Assembly (NCBI RefSeq): GCF_900116875.1 | Contig: NZ_FPCC01000009.1 | Coordinates: 1-64,000 of the forward strand | Direction: 5' to 3' | Source of the DNA: Butyrivibrio sp. INlla21 | GTDB taxonomy: Bacteria > Bacillota > Clostridia > Lachnospirales > Lachnospiraceae | Length of the DNA stretch: 64,000 nt | Part shown: positions 53,464 through 62,081 of the stretch, piece by piece | Layout of the letters: every line of letters begins with the position of its first letter | How positions within the stretch are numbered: the first letter of the stretch is position 1 | Position numbers and translations under genes: made by a program | Notes under the pieces: model-generated | Told to the model about the DNA's origin: nothing | The model's database searches: none | Seen by the model: only the letters and a program-made list of their open reading frames with translations

Positions 53464-53961
53464 ATGAAAAAGAACAATTTAATCTTGGTCGGTATGCCCG
53501 CATCGGGTAAAAGCACCGTCGGTGTCATACTTGCCAAAATCCTGGGTTATAATTTCGTTGATGCGGATATTGTCATCCAGAAAAAAGACGGACGTAAGCT
53601 GTCCGAGATAATTGAAGCCGAAGGAATCGAAGGATTTATTGAGATTGAAAACAAAGTAAATTCTGAGATTGAAACAGAGAAGACCGTCATCGCAACAGGC
53701 GGAAGCGTTGTCTACGGAAAAGAGGCCATGGAACACTACAAGAACATCGGCCGGGTAATCTACCTTAAGGTAGATATGGATATTCTTTCCAAACGCCTTA
53801 GAAACGCCAAGCAGCGCGGCGTCGTTATGAGAAAAGATCAGTCTCTTATCTCTCTATACAACGAGAGAAGTCCTTTGTATGAAAAATACGCCGACATCAC
53901 CATTGATGAAAAAGATCATTCTATGGAAGAAGTTATCGCAGATATACTTGCGAAGATCTAA
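53464..53961 (+). CDS. aroK: Shikimate kinase
   Basis: 165 residues. P-loop GMPASGKSTVG (10-20), shikimate-binding DADIVIQ (Asp33-Ala-Asp35), GFIEIE region (usual FR.xE reads FIEIE, so the conserved Arg here is not obvious), GGS (usual GGG, residues 80-82) and lid Arg region KQRGVVMRKDQ. It phosphorylates shikimate in aromatic amino acid synthesis. The substitutions in the substrate-binding positions mean that a related small-molecule kinase is possible. Confidence 0.85.
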   Translation: MKKNNLILVGMPASGKSTVGVILAKILGYNFVDADIVIQKKDGRKLSEIIEAEGIEGFIEIENKVNSEIETEKTVIATGGSVVYGKEAMEHYKNIGRVIYLKVDMDILSKRLRNAKQRGVVMRKDQSLISLYNERSPLYEKYADITIDEKDHSMEEVIADILAKI

Positions 53962-53966
53962 AAATA

Positions 53967-53992
53967 AAGCATGGAGCAGTTCGCTCCATGCT
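53967..53992 (+). terminator. Terminator of the aroK transcript
   Basis: AAGCATGGAGC/GCTCCATGCTT, an 11-bp perfect stem with a 5-nt loop, followed by TTTT. Confidence 0.92.
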
Positions 53993-54014
53993 TTTTCTTA
54001 TATGCGATCATATA

Positions 54015-54686
54015 TTACTTTGTGAAAACGACATCTTTTGCTTTATTGTAATAAATATCCCATAGGTCATAATAATCATAAAGATCACCCTCGAAAGCAA
54101 CTCTTTTACTTTCTATATTTGAATCGTTGGTAAATCCCCAAAGATCTGAATTAACATAATCCTTATGTACGATACTCTTTCCATCCGGTGAGATCAGATA
54201 TGTCTCAAAAGCTTCTTCTTCATCGGGACCCTCAATGTTGCAGGCGTAGAAAACTCCGTCTTTATATCTAAGATCCTGATTTGTACAAAGATATCCGGCA
54301 CATCTTACCTTCTTCTCTCCGTTCTTTCTTGTAAAGAACCAATACTGTCCTCCTTCCGGATAAATGTAGTTCTTCTGCTCTGAGACAATGACTACTCCGT
54401 CAAAGCACTTAGAATATAATATTTGTGAAAATCCCACTACATTATCAGCATGATCCTTCAATTTAGGTATTTCCGATATTTCGGAAATACCCAGCTCTTC
54501 ACGTCCTTTAGTTGGACTATTATCACTTTTTGTCAAGCTTGATTCGTTCTTCTCAACCTTGTATTCCGTGGTCTCTACAGTTTCGATGCCCTGTACCTGC
54601 GCCTTTGTTACCGCCCCGACAAGTCCTGTCACTGCAAGCATAGCTGCGGCGATACCCGCAAATATCTTCATTCCTTTTCTTCTCAT
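54015..54686 (-). CDS. Exported protein of unknown function, paralogue 2
   Basis: 223 residues; GAGGGAG 5 nt before ATG. Signal peptide MRRKGMKIFAGIAAAMLAVT with probable cleavage after a GAVTKA region; no Cys for a lipid anchor. The mature part shares VETTEY, KNESSLTKSDNS, LRYKDGVFYACNIEG and FETYLISPDGKSIVHKDY with paralogue 1 at 47916. Both lie alone between terminators, 6 kb apart, with unrelated genes between. Function unknown; beta-rich, secreted. Confidence 0.8.
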   Translation of the reverse strand: MRRKGMKIFAGIAAAMLAVTGLVGAVTKAQVQGIETVETTEYKVEKNESSLTKSDNSPTKGREELGISEISEIPKLKDHADNVVGFSQILYSKCFDGVVIVSEQKNYIYPEGGQYWFFTRKNGEKKVRCAGYLCTNQDLRYKDGVFYACNIEGPDEEEAFETYLISPDGKSIVHKDYVNSDLWGFTNDSNIESKRVAFEGDLYDYYDLWDIYYNKAKDVVFTK

Positions 54687-54722
54687 TGTTTCTCCCTCTT
54701 TCCTTTAATATTTTTAATAATA

Positions 54723-54752
54723 ATAGCATGGGTATTTGTATACCCATGCTAT
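54723..54752 (-). terminator. Terminator of the symporter gene
   Basis: ATAGCATGGGTA/TACCCATGCTAT, a 12-bp perfect stem, followed on the minus strand by TATTATTAAAA. It lies between the symporter stop and paralogue 2. Confidence 0.8.
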
Positions 54753-54816
54753 TTGTTATACCATTATTCACATTTAGTTGTCGAGTCTGTAACTTTTGAA
54801 AAATATCAATACATCG

Positions 54817-56370
54817 TCATGACATTTTGGCCACGTGATCGAATTCGTCCGTGATCTCCTGCTCGGGAGCTTTGGTAAGGAGGCTTACTATCACAATAAC
54901 GATGATTGCAACGAGGAACGCAGGAGCAAGCTCATACAGATCCCATACGCCGCCCATGGGCCTTACAACGTATTTCCAGATAAATACCATGAGTCCGCCT
55001 GCCACCATGCCTGCAATCGCTCCGTAACGATTGGTTCTCTTCCAGTACAGTGAAAGAAGCATTATAGGTCCGAATACAGCACCGAATCCTGCCCAGGCAA
55101 AAGATACGATTCCGAATACGGAACTGTTGGGATCCCAAGCAATGATAACTCCAAGTACGGCAACTGCGATAAGTGTTGCTCTTGCAGTGATCATGGCAGC
55201 GGTCTCGGAAAGATTGATTCCGAAAGTCTCCTGAATGATGTTTTCCGAAACAGAAGATGAAGCAGCAATAAGCTGTGAATCCGCTGTAGACATTGTTGAT
55301 GCAAGGATACCTGCAAGAACAAGACCTGCAAGAAGAGCAAAAATAAATCCGTTTTCACTTATCTTTTGCGCAAGTACGATAATAAGCTTCTCTGCTTCCG
55401 AGGAGCTTCCGGGATCCTCAGCTAAGATGAGACTTGAAAGTTCTCCTCCGACTGTGAGTGCTCTTCCAACAACACCGATGAATACGGCAATAGCAAGTGA
55501 GAACACTACCCAAACAGAAGCAATTCTTCTTGAAAGCTTAAGCTCTGAGGACTTTCTGATAGCCATAAATCTAAGTAAGATATGTGGCATTCCAAAATAT
55601 CCAAGCCCCCAACAGAACATTGTTATCTTGTTGAAGATTCCGTAAGGAGCCGCGGAACTGTCTGCATTTACATGCGTAGCATTCATGCTGAGGTAACCTG
55701 CAAGCGAAGCCGCATTTTCTTTTACCGCTCCGAATCCTCCTGCGGTCACAACACCGTATCCAAGAATGAAGAAAAGAGCCACTGTCATAACAATGGACTG
55801 AATGAAGTCAGTCTTGGAAGCCGCAAGGAATCCACCTGTTGTTGTATATCCGACGATGATAACAGCCGATGCCATCATGGCTAGCTGATAATTAACTCCG
55901 AAGAATGATGAAAAGAGCTTTCCGCAAGCCGCAAATCCTGATGCCGTGTACGGTACAAAGAACACCAGAATAAAGAATGCGCCTATGCACAAAATGATAT
56001 TGCTGTTATCTTTAAATCTCTTTTTGAAATAATCAGGGATTGTGATGGCATCGAGCTTCTCCGTATAGTTACGAAGGCGTCTTGCCGTGAAAAGCCAGTT
56101 AAGATAAGTTCCGGCGATAAGTCCGAGGCACGTCCAACCTGCATCTGCAATTCCCGAAAGATATGCAAGTCCGGGTACGCCCATCAATAGATAAGCACTC
56201 ATATCCGATGCTTCCGCGCTCATAGCGGTAACAAATGGTCCGAGCTTTCTTCCCCCCAAATAGAAATCCTTGACGTCATTGGTCTCTCTTGAGCTGACAA
56301 AGCCTACAAGAAGCATTACGGCAAGGTAGACAAAAATGGAAATAATAATGCCGATCTGTGATAGTGTCAT
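54817..56370 (-). CDS. Sodium:solute symporter (PutP-like, SSS family)
   Basis: 517 residues with about 13 transmembrane helices. The N-terminal FYLGGRKLGPFVTAMSAEASDMSAYLLMGVPG cut is typical of PutP, including the SAEASDMSAYLL sodium-site segment, and GILASTMSTADSQLIAASSSVSEN matches PutP helix 8-9 residues. The substrate is probably proline, taken up with Na+. The start is supported by AAAGGGG 10 nt upstream. It appears to be transcribed alone. Confidence 0.9.
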   Translation of the reverse strand: MTLSQIGIIISIFVYLAVMLLVGFVSSRETNDVKDFYLGGRKLGPFVTAMSAEASDMSAYLLMGVPGLAYLSGIADAGWTCLGLIAGTYLNWLFTARRLRNYTEKLDAITIPDYFKKRFKDNSNIILCIGAFFILVFFVPYTASGFAACGKLFSSFFGVNYQLAMMASAVIIVGYTTTGGFLAASKTDFIQSIVMTVALFFILGYGVVTAGGFGAVKENAASLAGYLSMNATHVNADSSAAPYGIFNKITMFCWGLGYFGMPHILLRFMAIRKSSELKLSRRIASVWVVFSLAIAVFIGVVGRALTVGGELSSLILAEDPGSSSEAEKLIIVLAQKISENGFIFALLAGLVLAGILASTMSTADSQLIAASSSVSENIIQETFGINLSETAAMITARATLIAVAVLGVIIAWDPNSSVFGIVSFAWAGFGAVFGPIMLLSLYWKRTNRYGAIAGMVAGGLMVFIWKYVVRPMGGVWDLYELAPAFLVAIIVIVIVSLLTKAPEQEITDEFDHVAKMS

Positions 56371-56508
56371 TTTTTATTTACCCCTTTCTATAACCCAATA
56401 CTTTATTAGTTTATCAAATTAAAATGTGGGAGTAAATAATCGTCTTTCGCAAATCTTAAGAATCTGAACAAGGATTTTTCAAAATTTCGCGTTACAATAA
56501 TCTCTATC

Positions 56509-56529
56509 GATTGTTCATTCTGAACAATC
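56509..56529. promoter_or_regulatory. 21-bp inverted repeat before the Rpn nuclease gene
   Basis: GATTGTTCA-TTC-TGAACAATC has perfect 9-bp arms with a 3-nt centre, 88 nt upstream of the start codon. The operator-like form suggests a dimeric regulator; it is not followed by a T run. Confidence 0.5.
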
Positions 56530-56617
56530 AGTAATAATTCTCGGCTGTTCGCCGAAGCATTCCATTTTTTGCTTTTTAAAGCGCAGGAATAAAAAATACA
56601 TTACAGAAAGGCTTTTT

Positions 56618-57535
56618 ATGGTAGAAAAAAGAATTTCTTTCGACGAAGCCAGACGCTCCGTCCAATCCATGAACCTTATTGACGGGTTCTTATTTAACAG
56701 TGTCACAGAGAATAAGGAGGATGCGAAACTAATCATAGGAATAATACTTAGCAGAGTATTAGGAAAAAGAGTAGATAACATCATAGTAGAGACAGAGAAG
56801 GTTTTTAACGGAATCGACACTAAGTATCATGGAATCAGGCTTGATGCTCATATTAAGAAAGATGCGGATTCTGATAATTTATCAGCCACAGTTTATGATC
56901 TTGAGATTGAAAATCGTGAAGCCGATAGATTGTCATTACCTAAGAGGCATCGCTACTACACTGCTCTAACTGACTCTAAATTACTTCCGACAAGCGAGGA
57001 TTATTTTGATCTTCCTAAATATATTTCAGTTACAATCTCATCTTATGATCCGTTTCTTTTGGGAGAGATGTACTATGAAGTTAAAACGTGCATCGTAAAC
57101 CACCCTGAATACGATTATGATGATGGAATAACACATTTATTCTTATATGCCGGTGGAAAGGTCAATACGCCAAACAAGCAATATGGCAAAAAACTCCACG
57201 AAATGCTAGAATATATGGTATCAGGAAAGAGGCCATCCACTCCTGACAACGATATCAGTAATATCGATAAACTGGTTACAAGTGTTAAATCCAAGACGGA
57301 GGTAACAAAGACATATATGAGACAGTGGGAAATAGAAATAGCAATGAAACGCGAAGCTAAGGCTGAAGGTAAGATGGAAGCAGCCATCGCAACGATTCGC
57401 TTCAGTCAAAAAATGGGCATAAGCGATGACATGATACGAGATATGCTAAAAAATGATCTGGAATTATCAAATGATAAAATCGATGAACTATTCGCCAAAT
57501 TAAATCAAGCAGATGATACACTTACAAAGGTGTAA
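56618..57535 (+). CDS. Rpn/PD-(D/E)XK-family nuclease (putative transposase-like)
   Basis: 305 residues. The PD-(D/E)XK core reads GIRLDAHIKKDADS (Asp) then TVYDLEIENRE (ExE in place of ExK), followed by LPKRHRYYTALTDSKLL, as in Rpn recombination-promoting nucleases and the PDDEXK_2 family common in Lachnospiraceae. The C-terminal EIEIAMKREAKAEGKMEAAIATIR helix is the variable tail of this family. GAAAGG 6 nt before ATG supports the start. It is a single gene with its own upstream palindrome; a mobile or DNA-damage-linked role is likely but unproven. Confidence 0.85.
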   Translation: MVEKRISFDEARRSVQSMNLIDGFLFNSVTENKEDAKLIIGIILSRVLGKRVDNIIVETEKVFNGIDTKYHGIRLDAHIKKDADSDNLSATVYDLEIENREADRLSLPKRHRYYTALTDSKLLPTSEDYFDLPKYISVTISSYDPFLLGEMYYEVKTCIVNHPEYDYDDGITHLFLYAGGKVNTPNKQYGKKLHEMLEYMVSGKRPSTPDNDISNIDKLVTSVKSKTEVTKTYMRQWEIEIAMKREAKAEGKMEAAIATIRFSQKMGISDDMIRDMLKNDLELSNDKIDELFAKLNQADDTLTKV

Positions 57536-57544
57536 AGAAAAAAA

Positions 57545-57568
57545 CCCATGTGGCAAATACCACATGGG
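57545..57568. terminator. Bidirectional terminator between Rpn gene and tpiA
   Basis: CCCATGTGG/CCACATGGG stem with T runs on both sides (seven on plus). It serves the two convergent genes. Confidence 0.92.
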
Positions 57569-57577
57569 AATTTTTTT

Positions 57578-57610
57578 AAGGAAGTTCGAAAAACCTCGCT
57601 AGGTGATTAC
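57578..57610 (-). repeat. 3'-UTR palindromic repeat element, copy B (after tpiA, internally deleted)
   Basis: Minus strand: GTAATCACCTAGCGAGGT, TTTTTCGA, then directly ACTTCCTTA. The left end is identical to copy C and the right end to all copies. The central hairpin part is missing, with the join at the TCGA shared by both sides, as expected for a deletion between short repeats. Confidence 0.85.
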
Positions 57611-58357
57611 TTACGCATTTACGATCTTTCCGAAGTCGGGCTTAAGGCTTGCTCCGCCGATAAGTCCACCATCGATGTTGGGCTTTGAAAGAAGCTCTGC
57701 AGCGTTTCCTGCGTTCATTGATCCGCCGTACTGAATACGAACTTCATCAGCTGTAGCCTGATCATAGAGCTTAGCGATAAGAGCACGGATAAGTGCACAA
57801 ACCTCTTCAGCCTGATCTGCTGTAGCTGTCTCGCCTGTTCCGATAGCCCAGATAGGCTCGTAAGCGATAACAAGCTTCTTAACCTGATCAGCTGTTACAC
57901 CGTCAAGGTCCCAAGTGATCTGTCTCTCAATCCACTCTTTGTAAGTATCAGCCTTACGAAGAGCAAGAGACTCACCACAACAAAGGATAGGTGTAAGGCC
58001 TGAAGCAAATGCCTTCTTAACCTTCTGGTTGATAAGGATATCGTTCTCTCCGAAGATATCTCTTCTCTCTGAATGTCCGATGATGATATACTCAACACCT
58101 GCATCCTTGAGCATAGGAGCAGAAATCTCTCCTGTGTATGCACCGCTGTCTACGATGTAGAAGTTCTCGGCACCAACGTGTACGTTTGTGCCCTTAACTG
58201 CCTCTACAACGGAAACGATGTCGATTGCGGGTACACAATATACAACATCTACAGCGTCATTCTTAACAAGATCTTTAAGCTCATTACAAAGAGCAACAGC
58301 CTCACTGGGAGTCTTGTTCATCTTCCAGTTTCCTGCAATAATTCTTCTACGTGCCAT
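57611..58357 (-). CDS. tpiA: Triosephosphate isomerase
   Basis: 248 residues starting [17 protein letters not shown]; the GTG-initiated form three codons longer overlaps the GAGGTG ribosome site. Interconverts dihydroxyacetone phosphate and glyceraldehyde 3-phosphate. NWKMN (Asn/Lys of the active site), GHSERRD (catalytic His) and [11 protein letters not shown] (catalytic Glu) and [12 protein letters not shown] are all intact. Last of the glycolytic genes gap-pgk-tpiA. Confidence 0.98.
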   Translation of the reverse strand: MARRRIIAGNWKMNKTPSEAVALCNELKDLVKNDAVDVVYCVPAIDIVSVVEAVKGTNVHVGAENFYIVDSGAYTGEISAPMLKDAGVEYIIIGHSERRDIFGENDILINQKVKKAFASGLTPILCCGESLALRKADTYKEWIERQITWDLDGVTADQVKKLVIAYEPIWAIGTGETATADQAEEVCALIRALIAKLYDQATADEVRIQYGGSMNAGNAAELLSKPNIDGGLIGGASLKPDFGKIVNA

Positions 58358-58393
58358 TATGTTCACCTCAATAAAATATTATTCTTCCAGTTT

Positions 58394-58473
58394 CATAAGG
58401 AAGTTCGACTCTCGCGCTTCGCGCTCGATCGAACTAAGTAGTACACCAAGCTCGAAAATACCTCGCTAGGTGA
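58394..58473 (-). repeat. 3'-UTR palindromic repeat element, copy C (between pgk and tpiA)
   Basis: Minus strand, from the pgk stop (AAG TAA): TCACCTAGCGAGGTATTTTC, GAGCTTGGTG, TTCGATCGAGCGCGAAGCGC and GAGAGTCGAACTTCCTTATG. TTCGA/TCGAA outer arms and GCGC-GAA-GCGC inner arms give a hairpin. It ends 37 nt before the tpiA start codon. Confidence 0.88.
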
Positions 58474-59709
58474 TTACTTATCGTCTGCAGCATATACGCC
58501 GGGAAGCTTCTTACCTTCAAGGAACTCAAGTGAAGCTCCGCCACCTGTTGAAATGTGGCTCATCTTATCAGCATAGCCAAGCTGGTTAACAGCAGCTGCA
58601 CTGTCACCACCACCGATGATAGTTGTAGCTGATGTCTCTGAAAGAGCCTTAGCAACTTCCTTGGTACCTGTAGCAAGAACAGGGTTCTCGAATACACCCA
58701 TAGGTCCGTTCCATACTACTGTCTTAGCAGACTTAACTGCCTCAGAGTAAAGAGCGATTGTCTTAGGTCCGATATCAGCACCCTCTTTGTCAGCAGGGAT
58801 CTTATCAGCGTCAACAATTGTTGTTGTGATTGAAGGATCGTCGATAGGATTCGGGAAATCATCGATGCAAACTGTATCAATAGGAAGAAGGAGCTTCTTA
58901 CCTGACTTCTCAGCCTTCTCCATCATTTCCTTACAATAATCAATCTTAGTCTCATCAAGGAGTGACTTACCGATCTCATATCCCTTAGCCTTAAGGAATG
59001 TGTAAGCCATACCGCCACCGATGATAAGTGTATCGCACTTCTCAAGAAGTGTGTTGATAACGTTAAGCTTGTCAGCAACCTTAGCACCACCGAGGATAGC
59101 TACGAAAGGTCTTACAGGATTCTCAACCGCATTTCCGAGGAAATCGATCTCTTTCTGCATAAGGTATCCAACAACGTTGCTGCCACCCTTCTCTGTGATG
59201 AACTTTGTTACGCCTGCAACTGAAGCGTGTGCTCTGTGAGCTGAACCGAAAGCATCGCATACATAATCGTCTGCAAGATCGGCAAGCTCTTTTGCAAAAG
59301 CATCTCCGGCCTCTTCGGGCTTAGTCTCTTCTTTGCCTCTGAAACGAGTATTCTGAAGAAGAACTACATCTCCCTCGTTCATAGCTTCAACAGCTGCTGT
59401 AGCGTCAGCGCCTGTTACGTTGTAATCAGCAACGAACTTAACTTCCTTACCAAGCTTCTCTGAAAGTCTCTTTGCAACAGGTGCAAGTGACTCGCCCTCG
59501 TTAGGGCCGTTCTTAACCTTTCCAAGGTGTGAGCAAAGGATAACCTTTCCTCCGTCAGCGATAAGCTTCTTGATTGTAGGAAGAGCTGCTACGATTCTTG
59601 TCTCGTCAGTAATCTCACCGTTCTTAAGAGGTACGTTGAAATCGCAACGAACAAGTACGCGTCTGCCCTTTACGTTGATGTCATCTACGGATTTCTTATT
59701 TAATCCCAT
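58474..59709 (-). CDS. pgk: Phosphoglycerate kinase
   Basis: 411 residues. Makes ATP from 1,3-bisphosphoglycerate in glycolysis. Signature [19 protein letters not shown] at 17-35 region, substrate residues in [25 protein letters not shown], and nucleotide-binding GPMGVFENP and [25 protein letters not shown] 7 nt before ATG. A strong hairpin in front separates it partly from gap. Confidence 0.98.
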   Translation of the reverse strand: MGLNKKSVDDINVKGRRVLVRCDFNVPLKNGEITDETRIVAALPTIKKLIADGGKVILCSHLGKVKNGPNEGESLAPVAKRLSEKLGKEVKFVADYNVTGADATAAVEAMNEGDVVLLQNTRFRGKEETKPEEAGDAFAKELADLADDYVCDAFGSAHRAHASVAGVTKFITEKGGSNVVGYLMQKEIDFLGNAVENPVRPFVAILGGAKVADKLNVINTLLEKCDTLIIGGGMAYTFLKAKGYEIGKSLLDETKIDYCKEMMEKAEKSGKKLLLPIDTVCIDDFPNPIDDPSITTTIVDADKIPADKEGADIGPKTIALYSEAVKSAKTVVWNGPMGVFENPVLATGTKEVAKALSETSATTIIGGGDSAAAVNQLGYADKMSHISTGGGASLEFLEGKKLPGVYAADDK

Positions 59710-59733
59710 ATTTGTTCTCCTTTATAAAAAATG

Positions 59734-59766
59734 AAGGGTCCTGGTCCAAACGGACCGGACCCTTTT
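59734..59766 (-). terminator. Terminator or attenuator between gap and pgk
   Basis: AAGGGTCC-GGTCC paired with GGACC-GGACCCTT (one mismatch) around GTTT, followed on the minus strand by CATTTTTTA, only 24 nt before the pgk start. Partial termination here would give more gap than pgk mRNA. Confidence 0.8.
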
Positions 59767-59780
59767 TAGTAATCCTAATT

Positions 59781-59929
59781 CATAAGGAAGTTCTGCTCTC
59801 GCACTTCCTCACTTCACAAGGAAGTTCGACTCTCACACTTCCTCACTTCACAAGGAAGTTCGACTCTCACACTTCGTGTTCGATCGAACTAAGTGCGAAC
59901 CAACCGCTCGGGAATACCTCCCGGGGTTC
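59781..59929 (-). repeat. 3'-UTR palindromic repeat element, copy D (after gap, with 34-bp tandem triplication)
   Basis: Minus strand from the gap stop (AAG TAA): GAACCCCGGGAGGTATTCCC, then TTCGATCGAACACGAAGTGT and GAGAGTCGAACTTCCTTGTG. The last block is repeated with a 34-bp period; units begin on the plus strand at 59781, 59815 and 59849. Inner stem ACAC-TTC-GTGT differs from copy C (GCGC) by paired changes. Confidence 0.9.
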
Positions 59930-60955
59930 TTACTTAACGAATTTCTCAAAGTATTTGATTGTACGAACCATCTGTGATGTGTATGAGTTCTCGTTGTCAT
60001 ACCATGAAACAACCTGAACTTCATAGAGGTCATCACCGATCTTGTTAACCATTGTCTGTGTAGCATCGAAGAGTGAACCATATGTCATTCCAACGATATC
60101 AGATGAAACGATCTCATCCTCGTTGTATCCGAATGTCTCAGGATCAGAAGCCTTCTTCATAGCCTCGTTGATAGACTCCTTAGTTACCTCTGTGCTTGAC
60201 TTAACAACTGCGAAGAGAAGTGTTGTTGAACCTGTAGGAACAGGAACTCTCTGAGCAGCTCCGATGAGCTTGCCGTTAAGTTCAGGGATAACAAGGCCGA
60301 TAGCCTTAGCAGCACCTGTTGAGTTAGGAACGATGTTAACAGCGCCTGCACGTGCTCTTCTAAGGTCACCCTTTCTCTGAGGTCCGTCAAGGATCATCTG
60401 ATCACCTGTGTAAGCATGGATTGTTGCCATGATACCGGACTGGATAGGTGCATAATCGTTAAGAGCCTTAGCCATAGGTGCAAGGCAGTTTGTTGTGCAA
60501 GATGCAGCTGAGATGATGTTGTCATCTGCTGTAAGTGTGTTGTGGTTAACGTTATATACGATTGTAGGAAGATCATTTCCTGCAGGAGCAGAAATAACAA
60601 CCTTCTTAGCACCTGCATCGATATGAGCCTGTGCCTTAGCCTTGGATGTATAGAAACCTGTGCACTCAAGAACTACGTCTACACCGATCTGTCCCCAAGG
60701 AAGGTTCTTAGCGTCTGCCTCTTTGTAAATTGTGATCTCTTTGCCGTTAACTGTGATTGAGTTCTCGCTGAAAGATACCTTGTCAGCGTACTTGTACTTG
60801 CCCTGTGATGAATCATACTTAAGAAGATGAGCAAGCATCTTAGGATCTGTAAGATCGTTGATTGCTACGATCTCTGTTCCCTCATGCTCAAACATCTGTC
60901 TGAAAGCAAGACGTCCGATACGACCAAAACCATTGATTGCTACTTTAACTGCCAT
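59930..60955 (-). CDS. gap: Glyceraldehyde-3-phosphate dehydrogenase
   Basis: 341 residues. NAD-binding [14 protein letters not shown] at 7-20, catalytic Cys in [18 protein letters not shown], substrate-site [11 protein letters not shown] and the C-terminal [17 protein letters not shown]. Oxidises glyceraldehyde 3-phosphate with phosphate and NAD+. RBS AGGAGG 9-10 nt before ATG, own strong promoter. First gene of the gap-pgk-tpiA cluster. Confidence 0.98.
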   Translation of the reverse strand: MAVKVAINGFGRIGRLAFRQMFEHEGTEIVAINDLTDPKMLAHLLKYDSSQGKYKYADKVSFSENSITVNGKEITIYKEADAKNLPWGQIGVDVVLECTGFYTSKAKAQAHIDAGAKKVVISAPAGNDLPTIVYNVNHNTLTADDNIISAASCTTNCLAPMAKALNDYAPIQSGIMATIHAYTGDQMILDGPQRKGDLRRARAGAVNIVPNSTGAAKAIGLVIPELNGKLIGAAQRVPVPTGSTTLLFAVVKSSTEVTKESINEAMKKASDPETFGYNEDEIVSSDIVGMTYGSLFDATQTMVNKIGDDLYEVQVVSWYDNENSYTSQMVRTIKYFEKFVK

Positions 60956-61044
60956 TTTAAGTTCCTCCTAAAATGAATTTAATTAATATAATTGCTGTTA
61001 CATTAAATATCATAAGAATTGATAATTTTTTATCAGCAACTCTA

Positions 61045-61073
61045 ATTCTAATAAAAAATGTAGCATAAATCAA
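61045..61073 (-). promoter_or_regulatory. gap promoter
   Basis: -35 TTGATT (61068-61073), 17-nt spacer, -10 TAGAAT (61045-61050) on the minus strand. The leader of about 80 nt is AT-rich and shows no clear riboswitch. Confidence 0.7.
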
Positions 61074-61160
61074 GTAAGAATATTAAAATAATCCTGAGGA
61101 AATTCCACAGAAAAAAATATGATTTCCCTATCTCATTTTTATAAAGAACGGAGTGATACA

Positions 61161-61982
61161 ATGATCCCCACATCAGATTACCATCTACACACACATAACT
61201 CTTCTGACAGCACGGCTTCAATGGAATCTATGATAGAGAGCGCTCTGTCAAAGGGACTTACGGATATATGTTTTACGGATCACCTTGATCTTGATTATCC
61301 TCACTACGACGATCTTCCAAAGAACGCCTTTTTGCTTGATGCCAAGGCATATCATAAAGAAATCTCTTTTTACCAAGAAAAATATAAAGACAGGATCCAC
61401 ATAGGATACGGTGTCGAGGTCGGCATGCAGACTCACATCGCCAAGAAAAACTCCGATTTCGTTAAGGCAGAGCCCTTCGATTTTGTCATCGCATCGATCC
61501 ATCTTATTAATAGAAAAGACCCTTATTATCCCGATTTCTGGGATGGCGTCGAACCTGCAAAGATGCTTAAAGACTACTTCGAGCTCACGCTGGAAAACCT
61601 CAAAGTTTTCAACGACTATGACGTACTCGGGCACCTCGATTATCTTACCCGATATGTTCCGGATGGTGATAATTCCTATTATTCCTATCAAAGCTACAAT
61701 AAGGAGATTGACGCGATTCTCCTTCATATTATCAAGAACGACAAGGGCCTTGACCTTAATTCAAAGCCGATATTCAAAGGAGCAACTGATCCCAATCCGC
61801 ACCGCGACGTGCTGAAAAGGTATAAAGAGCTGGGTGGAAAGATCATCACCCTTGGCTCCGATGCCCACAAACCCGAAGGAGTCGCAGGTTCTTTTGACGT
61901 GTTAAAAGAAATTGCTCTATCTTGCGGGTTCGACGAATATTGCACCTTTGAAAAAAGAGCTCCGATATTCCACAAGCTCTAA
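61161..61982 (+). CDS. PHP-family phosphatase (histidinol-phosphatase type)
   Basis: 273 residues from ATG 61161, preceded by CGGAGTG; a 14-residue longer frame lacks a ribosome site. The PHP metal-binding motifs are DYHLHTHNSSDS (5-16), FTDHLDLDYP, IGYGVEVGMQ, FVIASIHLIN, DVLGHLDYLTRY and TLGSDAHKPEGVAG. The HisK-type histidinol phosphatase of Gram-positive bacteria fits best, catalysing the penultimate step of histidine synthesis. No his genes are nearby, so a different phosphoester substrate is possible. Confidence 0.85.
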   Translation: MIPTSDYHLHTHNSSDSTASMESMIESALSKGLTDICFTDHLDLDYPHYDDLPKNAFLLDAKAYHKEISFYQEKYKDRIHIGYGVEVGMQTHIAKKNSDFVKAEPFDFVIASIHLINRKDPYYPDFWDGVEPAKMLKDYFELTLENLKVFNDYDVLGHLDYLTRYVPDGDNSYYSYQSYNKEIDAILLHIIKNDKGLDLNSKPIFKGATDPNPHRDVLKRYKELGGKIITLGSDAHKPEGVAGSFDVLKEIALSCGFDEYCTFEKRAPIFHKL

Positions 61983-62081
61983 CGCGCGCGGAAAGCAGTT
62001 ACTAATAAACGTAAAATAGTGTAAAATCTTAAGTAAAGCAGCATTACCATATTCTTTTATTCTTATGAGCGGGAGGTTGGC

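Noticed and set aside
53464..53961. Frameshift or pseudogene in aroK because of GGS and missing Arg
   Set aside because: The frame is full length with P-loop, DAD and lid motifs intact; single substitutions do not show decay.
59781..59882. Regular 34-bp repeats considered as a CRISPR array
   Set aside because: Units follow one another without unique spacers, there are only three, and no cas genes are near; they belong to the 3'-UTR element.
60956..61160. Riboswitch or small RNA between gap and the PHP gene
   Set aside because: The region is AT-rich with one clear promoter for gap but no conserved fold or terminator that I can support.
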